Source: Arbacia lixula
Taxonomy: Eukaryota > Echinodermata > Echinoidea > Arbacioida > Arbaciidae
Direction of reading: 5' to 3'
NCBI GenBank assembly: GCA_963669155.1
Contig: OZ022583.1
Location: forward strand, 1,828,025-1,892,024
DNA length: 64,000 nucleotides
The notes beneath the pieces were generated by a model, which was not told the DNA's origin, did not search any database, and saw only the letters and a program-made list of their open reading frames with translations. The translations under genes were made by a program, and so were the position numbers. How positions within the stretch are numbered: position 1 is the stretch's first letter; the number at the start of each line of letters is the position of its first letter. Positions 10,644 to 20,183 of the stretch are shown here, in pieces.

Positions 10644-11800
10644 TTGTTCTACAACCTGAAGATATTTTGTCTTGTCACCGCCTTGGCAATGCCTAGCAAG
10701 GTGTGGAAAGTGTTTCACAAGTCATCGGACACATCGGCAACATGTACTATTTGCGATCGTGTCTTTGCATACAAAGGAGGCTCAACAAGCAGTCTACTTG
10801 GACATATCAAGAACTTCCACTCTGCCAGTTTAGAGGAGCCCGATGCTGCAAAGCAAATGAGTTTGACCTTCTCTCGGAAGTGCGCTCCGAGACGGAGTGC
10901 TGCCATTTCAGAATGAGTGGCAAAAATGATTGCAGAAGATGGCCTCCCAATCAATTTAGTTGAAGGGAAAGGCTTCATGGCCCTCATTACCTTCTTGGAG
11001 CCCGACTACAAACTGCCCACTCGGAAAACTGTCATCAGTATTTTTGGAAAAATGTTGACCAAAAAAAAAAGAAAAAGCGAAAGAAGATCTTTGCAAGAGT
11101 GCAGCAATTGCGCTAACCACAGACTGCTGGACAAGCCATGCACAGGTGGGATACATGACTGTTACGGCTGATAGCCTAATAGACTGGAGAAAAACAAGTT
11201 TTATTCTAGAAACCACTCCAGTTGAACATCTGGTAGATGAGGAGGAGGGTGAACTAGCAGCCAGACTCCCACAACGCCATACAGCACTGGCCCTCCAGGT
11301 TCAGTTGAACCAGATGGCCAATGATTGGGACGTCGAGGGCAAGGTCAGTGCCGTCATCCATGACAACGCGGCAAACGTGAGAGCGATCGGACAAGCAGTG
11401 TAAGCGGTGGATATTAGATGCACGGCCCACACACTCCTGTTGCGCGTAAATGCTGGTCTGGATTCCACCCAAACCATGAAGACCTGCATTGGGGCGGTTT
11501 CAAGGCTTGTTGGCCATTTCAGACACTCTGTAGTAGCGAGTCAGGCCTTGAGTGCAAAGCAAGAGCAACACAATCTCCCAAAACATAAACTTATGCAGAG
11601 TGTCAAGACACGGTGGAACTCCGTGTATGATATGATTAGACGCGTTAGCGAACAGAGATGGCCAATTACTAGCGTCCTTGGAGACGAACGGGTGATGCCC
11701 AGAAGAGATGCAGGAGCATTTGAGCTGCGGGATGATCACTGGACTATCATTGATAGAATGGTCTGGGACTTAGGGTCTTCGAACTTTCCAGGTAAATATT
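10644..11800 (+). pseudogene. hAT transposase (ZBED-like), copy 1
   Basis: A BED-type zinc finger comes first (VWKVFHKSSDTSATCTICDR, then HIKNFH; the C-x2-C and H-x4-H ligands lie at about 10740-10840). A helical region follows (NLVEGKGFMALITFLEPDYK). The RNase-H-like core then has DCWTSHAQVGYMTVTA, IHDNAANVRAIG, CTAHTLLLRVN and TRWNSVYDMIRR. These match ZBED1/4-type hAT transposases. Defects are an in-frame TGA at 10914, a frameshift in the A-run at about 11051-11061, and a TAA at 11401-11403. The hAT C-terminal dimerisation domain is absent. The last block is followed by an intron-like GGTAAATA at about 11791. Confidence 0.85.
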
Positions 11801-11954
11801 TCAATTTCCAAGACCATTCTAGCAATATTTCAATTTATTATTTATTATTTATTATTTATTGCGTTTTAGCGCTATATTTTTATATTGCATTGGCTTTTTT
11901 GCTTGTGTTAATGTTGTGTGCATGTCATGCGAGAGAATAAAAAAAAAATCACAA
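11801..11954 (+). other. Intron-like spacer between hAT and Myb/SANT frames
   Basis: Starts at a GTAAAT donor-like site and ends at a TTTGCTGAAG acceptor-like site. A TTTATTATTTATT run is present. The counterpart in the second copy (13660-13880) differs by an indel. Confidence 0.4.
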
Positions 11955-12270
11955 TTTGCTGAAGATAGTCATAGCAAAGGTTCGAAGAGGTGTGAATTTT
12001 CTTGCAGAAGAGGTTGAGCGATTAGTTGTTGAAGTTGTAGCGAGAGAAGAGCTCATCAAAAATCCACTGTCATCCCACTTAACGTATAAGATGAAGCAGC
12101 GGGCATGGGAGATGGTGACCGACAACATGAACGCGGTGTATGGGAGGCAATAAAGCATGGATGACATGAAGGCCAAGTTGCGCCAAGAAAAGTGCAAGGT
12201 AAAAAAAAAAGCAACACAGAGGAAGAGGTACAAGGCAGAGACGGGAGGAGGGCCGGCACCCCCCGCGTTG
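11955..12270 (+). pseudogene. Myb/SANT-like DNA-binding domain protein, copy 1
   Basis: The frame reads RRGVNFLAEEVERLVVEVVA, then REELIKNPLSSHLTYKMKQR, AWEMVTDNMNAVYG, a stop at about 12151, and then SMDDMKAKLRQEKCKVKKKA followed by a Lys/Arg-rich tail and ETGGGPAPP. This tri-helical pattern with the TGGGPAPP signature is the Myb/SANT-like domain found with Harbinger-type transposons and their domesticated relatives. A single TAA interrupts it. It follows the hAT remnant directly, so the two have been mobilised or duplicated together. Confidence 0.75.
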
Positions 12271-12274
12271 GTAG

Positions 12275-12935
12275 ATTGGGAGTGACAGAAAAGGTTCCAC
12301 CTGAGGTATCAGGATTTGACTCCCATTTCCATCCTGACAGGCTAAATGAACTATCTTCAGGTGTCCAGGATGTGAGCAAATCGATGTTCCCAGGCCGTGA
12401 ACCGGACCACTATCTTCCCATAACTGGCGGGGTTCTTAATTAATGTGACCCTTTGAACTTCTCCCATCCAGAATTTGAAGAACAGGTTCTGGGCCGAATA
12501 GTTGATTCTAATTGGAAATTGGCCATCGAAATCCATCCGAAACAGGCGGTGGATTACATGCAAAGCCAATGGGAGTGCTTCCTAAAGCTCCTGTCCAATC
12601 CCCGGGTGTCGGCCATCAGTGAAGTTGGTTTCAATTTCACGGTAAAAAAACACCTTTGGCGACACCAAGAGGAGCTCATGGACTGGATCCTATCTCTAGG
12701 GACCCTAGGGAGCATCTTAGTGATGCACTCGCGAGGGGCTGATGACGACAAGTACAGTAAGGTCGTAAACCGACTGGCATTGCGACGTCTAAAGAGGAAG
12801 TGCCTCCCCCACCAACGGGTGCACTTGCACTGCTTTAGCAGTGACGTCGGTATGGTCCATGCCTGGCACGAAGCTTTTCCTCACTGCTACTTTGGTATCA
12901 CGGGTAAGGTCCGTTCGTTCAACGAGGAAAAATAA
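12275..12935 (+). pseudogene. TatD-family metal-dependent hydrolase, one in-frame stop
   Basis: One frame, broken only by TAA at 12441-12443, carries the TatD signatures in order. GFDSHFHPDR is the first metal-binding HxH. LAIEIHPKQA corresponds to the GxHP strand. SAISEVGFNF has the usual metal-binding Glu. VMHSRG is followed by VHLHCFSSD (the HCFSG block) and YFGITGKV. The final Asp-containing block (usually ET/TD-SPY) is missing because the frame ends in a junction with the next hAT copy. TatD proteins are 3'-5' exonucleases acting on DNA or RNA. This copy is truncated and stopped. Its N-terminal part is in a different frame from the preceding Myb/SANT block. Confidence 0.8.
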
Positions 12936-13660
12936 GAAAAAGTGAAAGAAGATCTTTGCAAGTGTGCAGCAATCGCGTTAACCATAGACTGCTGGACAAG
13001 CCATGCACAGGAGGGATACATGACTGTTACGGCTCATGGCCTAATAGACTGGAGAAAAACAAGTTTTATTCTAGAAACCACTCCAGTTGAACATCTGATA
13101 GATGAGGAGGAGGATGAACTAGCAGCCAGACTCCCACAACGCCATACAGCACTGGCCCTGCAAGCTCAGTTGAACTGGGTGGCCAATGATTGGGACGACG
13201 AGGGCAAGGTCAGTGCCGTCATCCATGACAACGCGGCAAACGTGAGAGCGATCGGACAAGCAGTGCAAGCGGTGGATATTAGATGCACGGCCCACACAAT
13301 CCTGTTGCGCGTAAATGCTGGTCTGGATTCCACCCAAACCATGAAGACTTGCATTGGGGCGGTTTCAAGGCTTGTTGGCCATTTCAGACACTCTGTAGTA
13401 GCGAGTCAGGCCTTGAGTGTAAAGCAAGAGCAACACAATCTCCCAAAACATAAACTTATGCAGAGTGTCAAGACACAGTGGAACTCCGTGTATGATATGT
13501 TCAGACGCGTTAGCGAACAGAGATAGGCAATTACTAGCGTCCTTGGAGACGAACGGGTGATGCCCAGAGAGGATGCAGGAGCATTTGAGCTGCGGGATGA
13601 TCACTGGACTATCATTGATAGAATGGTCTGAGATTCAGGGTCCTCGAACCTTTCCAGGTA
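12930..13660 (+). pseudogene. hAT transposase, copy 2 (core only)
   Basis: A near-identical duplicate of 11070-11790. It starts at KEDLCKCAAIALTIDCWTSH and runs through IHDNAANVRAIGQAVQAVDI and CTAHTILLRVN to TQWNSVYDMFRRVSEQR. The stop seen in copy 1 is a CAA codon here. New defects are a TAG after SEQR at about 13525 and a TGA at about 13631. The BED finger and the first helical region are absent. The copy is spliced directly onto the TatD frame, with the junction near 12930. Confidence 0.85.
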
Positions 13661-13879
13661 AATATTTCAATTTCCAAGATCATTCTAGTTATTTGAATTT
13701 CCTGTTACTTAATGGAAATTCAGGCAAAAGGTTATGTTTGTATGGCTAGGAGTCAAGACTTGCTATAACATGCACGTTTTAGCGCTATATTTTGTGCTTA
13801 ATATATTGCATTGGCTTTTTTGCTTGTGTTAATGTTGTGTGCATGTCATGCGAGAGAATAAAAAAAAAATCACAATTTA

Positions 13880-14170
13880 CTGAAGATAGTCATAGCAAAG
13901 GTTCGAAGAGGTGTGAATTTTCTCGCAGAAGAGGTTGAGCGATTAGTTGTTGAAGTTGTAGCGAGGAAGAGCTCATCAAAAATCCACTGTCATCCCACTT
14001 AGCGTACAAGCTGAAGCAGCGGGCATGGGAGATGGTGACCGACAACGTGAACGTGGTGTATGGGAGGCAACGAAGCATGGACGACATGAAGGCCAAGTTG
14101 CGCCAAGAAAAGTGCAAGGTAAAAAAAAAAGCAACACAGAGGAAGAGGTACAAGGCAGAGACGAATGGGA
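13880..14170 (+). pseudogene. Myb/SANT-like protein, copy 2
   Basis: Duplicate of 11955-12240. In place of the copy-1 stop the codon is CGA (GRQRSMDDMKAKLRQEKCK). A 2-base loss at about 13965 shifts the frame. The TGGGPAPP segment has been deleted. Confidence 0.75.
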
Positions 14171-14177
14171 GCGACAG

Positions 14178-14335
14178 AAAAGGTTCCACCTGAGGTATCA
14201 GGATTTGACTCCCATTTCCATCCCGACAGACGAAATGAACTATCTTCAGGTGTCCAAGATGTGAGCAAATCGATGTTCCCAGGCCGTGAACCGGACCACC
14301 ATCTTCCCACAACTGGCGGAGTTCTTAATTACTGC
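14178..14335 (+). pseudogene. TatD N-terminal fragment, copy 2
   Basis: Encodes SGFDSHFHPDRRNELSSGVQ and FPGREPDHHLPTTGGVLN, matching 12300-12440. It then breaks off into a duplicated GCGGAGTTCTTAATTACT and a piece of the piggyBac array. Only the first metal site is left. Confidence 0.75.
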
Positions 14336-14344
14336 GGAGTTCTT

Positions 14345-14587
14345 AATTACTAAAGGGCAAACAAATCATTTATTTGTTGATAATTTCTACAGTTCTACAG
14401 TTCTACAGAAAGAAGATCTTTGCAAAAGTGCAGCAATCATTCGAAGAGGTTCGAAGAGGTGTGAATTTTCTCGCAGAAGAGGTTGAGCGATTAGTTGTTG
14501 AAGTTGTAGCGAGAGAAGAGCTAATCAAAAATCCACTGTAATCCCACTTAGCGTACAAGATGAAGCAGCGGGCATGGGAGATGGTGT
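14345..14587 (+). repeat. Scrambled third copy: piggyBac array piece, hAT piece, Myb/SANT piece
   Basis: 14352-14400 repeats the piggyBac array motif TTTGTTGATAATTTCTACAG. 14405-14436 repeats the hAT start (GAAGATCTTTGCAAAAGTGC), but 14437-14587 continues directly as the Myb/SANT-like block (GTGTGAATTTTCTCGCAGAA). The 850 bp that normally separate them are missing. The piece ends where the next LTR begins. Confidence 0.75.
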
Positions 14588-14769
14588 CTGTAGTATCCAT
14601 TCAAAGATACCATATATTCATAAAGTGTAAAGTGTGTAGCTAAGTCGGTACACAACACGTCATCGTAGCATGAGCAGCAACGACTGCAGTTATGGAAGTG
14701 AATAAAAGATGTTGAATCTAAAGCCTAACCTCGTGGACTGAGTTTGTCATGTCTGTCTGGTATATTACA
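14585..14769 (+). mobile_element. LTR of a Gypsy-type retrotransposon
   Basis: A 185-bp segment starts TGTCTGTAG and ends TATTACA. It is followed at once by ATGGCGACGAGGAT, a primer-binding-site-like motif of Mag-type Gypsy elements, and then by a gag frame. AATAAA occurs at 14700-14707. No second copy of this LTR was seen in the window, so the element is truncated or rearranged. The ends are inferred from TG...CA and the primer site. Confidence 0.65.
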
Positions 14770-14845
14770 ATGGCGACGAGGATAAAAATGGCGTGATTTT
14801 CGGTGACCTCTGCTTGCTAAACAGATCGCCACGGCCTCGCAAGGG

Positions 14846-15215
14846 ATGCCTACCCTGCTATGTTTCGATCCCACGACGGATCCAACGTCACTTCTCGTAC
14901 GCTGGGAGCGGTGGCTGCGCCGGTTCGAAGGGGCTATGGTCGGCTTCGGAATCACGGATTTCATGCGTAAGAAAGCACTCTTATTGCATTTTGGGGGAGA
15001 AGAGTTACGAGACATATTCAATACCCTCGATACAACCCAGCAATCGGCAGAGATTCAAGCAATTACAAATCTGTCTGAACGTGAGTACCAAGCGGCGAAA
15101 CAAGCCCTCACAAACTATTTCACACCGAAAAAAAACATTTTGTATGAAAGCATTGTATTCAGACGCACAACACAAACAGCTGATGAGTCCATTGATCAAT
15201 ATTGAACACGCCTGA
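14846..15215 (+). pseudogene. Gypsy gag fragment
   Basis: A frame with LLVRWERWLRRFEGAM, RKKALLLHFGGEELRDIFNT, NYFTPKKN and ESIDQY is the core capsid pattern of Mag-clade Gypsy Gag proteins. TGA follows ESIDQY at 15203-15205, and only a few more gag-like residues (TRLRRD) remain before the frame is replaced by a zinc-finger reading frame. No protease or reverse transcriptase follows. Confidence 0.8.
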
Positions 15216-15216
15216 G

Positions 15217-15900
15217 GCGAGATTTACTGCCATGTCAGCCCTGAACAGGCATGCAGAGAGTGAGCATCGGGTGCCGCTGACGGTGAAATGTGAGCACTGT
15301 TCATTCGAGAACACTTCGATGGGAGAACTAAAATGACATTACAGGAAGAAGCATAAGCTGACGGCCGCAGACGTGAAGGCAACCGCATATACGCCCGCAT
15401 CGCCGGCATATATGGAAAAGAGGAAGCAGCGCGAAGAGAAGGCTGCAGAAAGGATTGCAGTTTCTCACCGAGAGCAAGAAAGGAAGCGCAAACTACAGCA
15501 GCAGAAGAAGAAGCCTCTGACTCTGAAGATTGCAGCTCTAAAAAGCCTTGAAGACGAACTATCACTCAGCACAGACAACGAATTTGGGGATAACCCGAAG
15601 ACTGATGAGAGCCCCGTGGTGCCCCCCGCAGTTTTCCCTTCCCCTTCCCCCACCCCTTCCCCCACCCCTCCACGAGCCTCTTCTCCGCCTCATCCCCCTG
15701 CTTCTTCCCCGACCCCGGCCACACCCAAAACTGAGGAATCGGTTGACGACGTCATGATCACGCTGAATAACAATGGATTTGGGAGAAGCCGAATAGTATC
15801 TGTGACTGTAGTTACGGAGACTTATTATTACGTGCACGAACAGTCGCGGCGAGCGCAGGTTCAAACCAAAACTGCCTACTTCAATGACATGGAGGAGTGA
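15217..15900 (+). pseudogene. C2H2 zinc-finger ORF joined to the gag remnant
   Basis: The frame begins inside a zinc finger (RFTAMSALNRHAESEH, the second half with its two His) and continues with a full finger, CEHCSFENTSMGELK then HYRKKH. One TGA at 15334-15336 interrupts that finger. The longest clean frame is 15373-15900. Next are a Lys/Glu-rich helix (EKRKQREEKAAERIA), a Pro/Ser-rich linker (PSPSPTPSPTPP) and a C-terminal block ending YFNDMEE. There are no introns. I do not recognise the gene. Being intronless and sitting between a gag and a polypurine tract, it may be host sequence captured by a retroelement. Confidence 0.6.
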
Positions 15901-16051
15901 AAATAAAGAACACTAATAATGTGCCTTTTCTTGTTGTTGTTTTTTTTTTAAATGTATATAGCGTAGTAATGTGATATATATATATATATATATTTAAGTT
16001 GGCTTTTACTTCAATTCTATTTACAAATGTATTATTTGCTGGGACAGCAAT
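15901..16051. other. Non-coding 3' flank of the zinc-finger ORF
   Basis: Contains AATAAAG at 15902, a T run and a (TA)n stretch at about 15975-15992. Confidence 0.5.
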
Positions 16052-16430
16052 AAAAGAAGGAGGGAGTAGTGTGGCGAAAATGCCCTTCTATTTTTTTTTA
16101 TTGCAGTATTCGAGTGCTTCCATACACGAAAATATATATATGGGAGCGCCCATTATGACGTAGTTTGTATGAATATTCATGTCCCTATACGCTTATGTTA
16201 AATCCAATGATTGACGTGCCGGTAGGCGTAACTCTTTTTGTGCGCATGTGCAAGAGTATATAAAGGCTGCGCAGGGGTTTACATATTTACCCGACAGAGC
16301 ATAGAACACATTTTTTTGTTGCTTCTCGTCATTCCTGAATTGACTGACTACTAGATACTCATCACTGATCGTAATCCAGGTGAATATTCATTAGTTACGA
16401 TGGACAATTGTTTTCTGGATAGAAGTTTTT
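16052..16430 (+). mobile_element. Polypurine tract and LTR-like region
   Basis: AAAAGAAGGAGGGAG at 16052-16066 is a polypurine tract of the kind that primes plus-strand synthesis. TGTGGCGAAAATGCCC at 16070 is a plausible LTR start. The region does not match the LTR at 14585-14769, so it belongs to a different element. The right end is not visible. A TATA box at 16257 supports an LTR promoter. Confidence 0.55.
16257..16264 (+). promoter_or_regulatory. TATA box, putative LTR promoter
   Basis: TATATAAAGGCTGC lies about 190 bp into the LTR-like region, in the usual U3 position. It is followed by GC-rich sequence where transcription could start. Confidence 0.5.
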
Positions 16431-16769
16431 GACATCGTTATTCAGACAGTTCTTTTGTGGTTCTTTGAACCTGGATTTTTCTTCTATTTTTGTGGACTCT
16501 TTCCGACATTTTTCCAGATTGAAAAAAGATTTATGTCCTTATTTTGGACACTCAAAATTTCAACCTTTAGTAAGCTCCAGGAAAGGGGGGGGGGGGGGGA
16601 GCCAAACAGCTGTTGTTTGTCAACAAACCAAATTTGTCGATTCACATTGCAGAATTTACAGGAGTACAGTACAGATATGTTGTGGCGTTATTGTTTATGC
16701 TGAAGTACTTTATGCCAGATTCTTGTAACTTAAACTTCTGTTCAGAATTCAATTTGCTTTCTGTATCAA
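16431..16769. other. Unassigned sequence with a G run
   Basis: No recognised coding region. A run of G at about 16587-16599 follows CTCCAGGAAA. Short ORFs here lack known motifs. Confidence 0.35.
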
Positions 16770-17049
16770 CTTATATTTCGTCCGGATTTTTGTATTCATG
16801 TATGATTCCATCCGGATTTTGACAATGTATTTCATGTCCCGAATATCAGAATATTTATTTAGTCTGGATTTTCATATCATATCCGTATACAGATTTTCGT
16901 AATATTTGTTTGTCCAGATTTTTGGAATATTCATTTGTCTGGATTTTCGTAATATTTATTCGTCCGGATTTTCGTAATATTTATTCGTCCGGATTTTCGT
17001 AATATTTATTCGTCCGGATTTTCGTAATATTTATTCGTCCGGATTTTCC
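16770..17049 (+). repeat. 25-bp minisatellite
   Basis: The unit CGTCCGGATTTTCGTAATAT plus TTATT repeats exactly at 16956-17049 and more loosely back to about 16770, roughly seven or more copies. Left units drift (GTCTGGATTTTC, GTCCAGATTTTT), which suggests growth from the right. It ends at the start of the integrase frame. Confidence 0.85.
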
Positions 17050-17057
17050 GTGAGGTC

Positions 17058-18660
17058 ATGTTGTGGATACGGCCTGGCCGTTTTCCGTTCAAATCCTCCA
17101 TTTTGCAATATGACATTTCAGTACGGAAGTTTGACAATATGAAGGACAGCTTGGTTGTGCGTGACGGTCTTCTCTGCGGGGTGAAGAAATTTGCACAAGA
17201 TTCTAGTATCGAACAGGTTATCGTTCCCCAGTGCCTGGTCCCAGAGGTTCTGTCATTGTTGCATGGCTCTCCATTCGCGAGCCATTTTGGAGCGAAAAAG
17301 ACGATACAGAAAGCAGAGAAGCTCTGCTACTGGCATGGAATGCACAGGGATATCAAAGATTTCTGTCTCAGGTGAGCCATGCCAGGCTCGGCGAAAACCT
17401 GTCCCCGCCCTCTGCGCCCCCTCCAAACCCTTCACTGCATTTGGCCCTTTTGAGCGAATCGTGGCTGACATCACTACACTCCCTCTCACGCCTGACGGCT
17501 ATCGTTATGTTCTTGTAGTGATGGACTATTTCTCGAAATATGTTAATTTGTACCCCCTCAAAGACCAGACAGCCCTCTCAGTCGCTGACTGCCTTTTTGA
17601 CAAGTTTGTCAGGCAGCACGGCATCCCGGAATCGATCCACTCTGACCAGGGCCGCCAATTTGAATCCCAAGTTTTCGAGGATCTGTGTGAGAAGCTCGGA
17701 ATCAAAGAGACTCGCACTACACCCTATCATCCTCAGTTGGATTGCATGGTTGAACGCTATAATCGAACACTAAAACAAGAGTTAGGTAAACGCCTCCATG
17801 ATGCGGGACCTCAATGGGACCGGATTTTGGGCCAGGTAGAATTGGCGTACAACGCTACTCCTCACTCATCCACTGGCTACACGCCATTCTTTCTCATCCA
17901 TGGCCGTGATGCCCGTCTCCCCTTGTCTGTGCTCTGTGATGCAAACGTCTCCCTATCCCCATCCCCACCCAGCTACGATGATTACGCCGCTGACCTACTT
18001 GCCCGCGTCGACTACGCGTTCGAGCGAGCATCCGAACACGCTGTATCGGCCCGTGCTTCACAAAAGCGCAACTTTGGTGCCCATTCACGCTTTACGCCGC
18101 ACAAGGTGGACTATTTAGTCTACGTCACAGACCCCGCGCATTCCCATAGCAAACTGTCAACGCACTGGATCGGACCTGAAGTATAAATGGTATTCGAATA
18201 TGTAGCGTCGCCTGGAAATACCCGGTGGGCAATAAAACACCACCAAATACAAACAGATAGCTCCCCGTTCACCTCAATCAAATGGGCATTACGCACGGCG
18301 CGCGTGCGCCACCTCCCCCCAAATTACCCTCATGATCGATGCCGAGTAAAACCAGTTGGAGTTCAAGTGCCAGACAAGCAAGGTCATTTTCTACGACAGG
18401 TCTCCGGACGGACTGCTGCACTGCTATACAGGACGGCAAATAAGTAAGTGCCTGCCATTTGCACTTAATAACTACATTAATGGCGCTGCAATACATTAGA
18501 CCGTACCGGGTGGCAGAGGTTGACACAAAGGGTATTGTGTACCACCTTGTTGACCCTGCTAAACCAAATGCGCCGCGGAAAGTCATCCACTACAACCGCT
18601 TGAAGCCCTACATTTCACCTCCTCTACCCATGCCCACCCCTTCTCCCATATATATATGTT
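17058..18660 (+). pseudogene. Gypsy-type integrase, frameshifted and interrupted
   Basis: The HHCC zinc-binding region is at about 17240-17400: LHGSPFASHFG, then CYWHGMHRDIKDFC and CEPCQARR. There is one frame change near 17370. The catalytic core is at about 17440-17800: ERIVADITTLP (first Asp), SDQGRQFES (second Asp) and VERYNRTLKQELG (Glu region). A C-terminal DNA-binding region carries VDYLVYVTDP and WIGP. Its last part (YRVAEVDTKGIVYHL through VIHYNRLKPY) appears only after 18500 because of an inserted element. It is a pol remnant without the upstream reverse transcriptase. Confidence 0.85.
18177..18498. mobile_element. 322-bp insertion inside the integrase
   Basis: The integrase frame is interrupted after WIGP and resumes at YRVAEV. 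The interrupting segment is flanked by the 4-bp direct repeat GACC (18173-18176 and 18499-18502), as expected for a target-site duplication. It starts TGAAGTATAAATGG, ends AATACATTA and contains AATAAAA. It could be a solo LTR or a small DNA element. I cannot name the family. Confidence 0.6.
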
Positions 18661-18863
18661 TTTCTACCTTCTAAGTAATACAGTCCTTTCTTAATTTATT
18701 TATTTCTGATATACCGCCTTTATATAAATGTTTAGTATACAAAGCCATTCAATGCCTTTATTCAATGGTTCATTAATCCATGCGTAAATTCATTCAAATA
18801 TCAATTCATCCATCCTTTAACTTGACGATTACTTTACCCCCTCCTCCCCCTTCTCTTCTTTAA

Positions 18864-19087
18864 AGTACCAGAAAGGTCTTCACCCGACTCGGCAAAGGCA
18901 CGCCATCCCCAAGCCAGAAAATGAAGAAGAGGAGGAAGAGTGATGAGGGGTTCATGGAGACATGGCAGCAGTGGCTGCAGAAGGAAGACGAGCGGCTCGC
19001 CATTGAAAGGGAGAGACTGGCAATGGAACGGGAGAGACTGGAATTGGAGCGATACAGGGTCCTGACTACCTCGTTATATCGAGAGTA
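18864..19087 (+). pseudogene. Charged 3' exon, Myb/SANT-like protein type
   Basis: After an acceptor-like TCTTCTTTAAAG the frame reads RKVFTRLGKGTPSPSQKMKK, then a Trp-Gln segment and the charged helix ERLAIERERLAMERERLELE, ending SLYRE and TAA. This composition is typical of the C-terminal exon of Myb/SANT-like or MADF-type transposon-associated proteins. No matching 5' exon is nearby. Confidence 0.45.
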
Positions 19088-19689
19088 AGCTGTATATGGA
19101 TGGCCACCCTGTGGACCAGCATCGCACCGCTGAGCACACTAATTCTTGTCAGTGTTCCTGGATCAATGGGGATTGGAGAAGATCACATACGTGCAATGAA
19201 AGGAGTGTATGTGCACATCATGCAGGCAATCTGTCTGCTTCGAAGAAATGTCAGATTGTGGACAAGATGGATGCTCCAACTGTGGAAAGATAACGGGGAG
19301 AGAGCTTAAGAAGCATCAGGGGTCTTGGTCCCCTCCCCCCCCCCCCCCCCCCTTACAATCAACAGTTTGCACATCATGCACAAACTAGAGTAAAAGTCAT
19401 CTGATGAACTTTTTGACTTCAGACCGAGATATAATTTAAATGGAACTGCACCACCTCTTTTGATCTTATTCTTGGAACTCAATAAATAGAAAAACAGTGT
19501 TCTCTTCTTTTTTCAGAATGCTGGAAAGACAAAACCTAGTATACGATCTTGCCATGTTGATTATGGTGTTTGGCACAAAGGTTTGTTGGTCACACAAACA
19601 GTGGAAACACTTGTATGTAATCACAAATATGTTTTAAATGGGGTTTATGAACCCAGTGCATGAGACTATGTCAACCAAACTGAAAAATT
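19088..19689. other. Unassigned sequence
   Basis: Short ORFs at 19096-19309 have no motif I recognise. A C run at about 19333-19352 is present. No gene was assigned. Confidence 0.35.
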
Positions 19690-19890
19690 TTGAGAGCCGG
19701 TTGTTCCGAGATATTTGTGAAGTTTTGATGATACACAACATGTCAAGGCTTGGGTCACCCCCTACCGCCTTTCTGCCAACGGTCAGGATGAGCGATATAA
19801 CCGTACACTTATGAACGCCATCATGTGCTACATAGGGAAAGCCCAGAATGAATGGGAGGTCGCCATCTTACCCGCACACCAATCATGGCA
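19690..19890 (+). pseudogene. Second LTR-retrotransposon integrase fragment
   Basis: NFESRLFRDICEVL, then in another frame TPYRLSANGQDERYNRTLMN and QNEWEVAILPAHQ. This is the Glu-containing end of an integrase catalytic core (NGxxERxNRTL). It differs in sequence from the integrase at 17058. A frameshift separates the two halves. Confidence 0.75.
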
Positions 19891-20183
19891 AATAGGTCTC
19901 AGAGAGAAAGAAGGGATGGCCTTGTTCGCCTTTATTTTGAGCTAGGGTTTTTTCAAAAAGAATTCTGTACTTCCTGTGAGCAAAACATTGTATTATCATT
20001 TCTTGTAGGCATTTACATCGGATTTTGAAGAAACTCAAGTTGATTAAACTTTCTAATATTCTAATATTCTAGACGTAGCCATTTTCATTTTGGACAAGTT
20101 AGTCATCTGCCCAGTTGCATGGATATTGATGGAAAACACATGCATTTGATAACACCTTTTATTTTCTTCAGACATTTATGTTA

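Noticed and set aside
12275-12935. TatD domain as bacterial contamination or recent transfer
   Set aside because: It lies between eukaryotic transposon domains and is duplicated with them. The sequence gives no sign of a bacterial neighbourhood.
12942-13526. hAT copy 2 as a functional or domesticated gene
   Set aside because: The 194-codon frame lacks the BED finger and dimerisation domain and ends at stops inside conserved sequence.
14585-16430. One complete LTR element from 14585 to 16430
   Set aside because: The 5' LTR (TGTCTGTAG...) and the right LTR-like region (TGTGGCGAAA...) do not match each other, so they belong to different elements.
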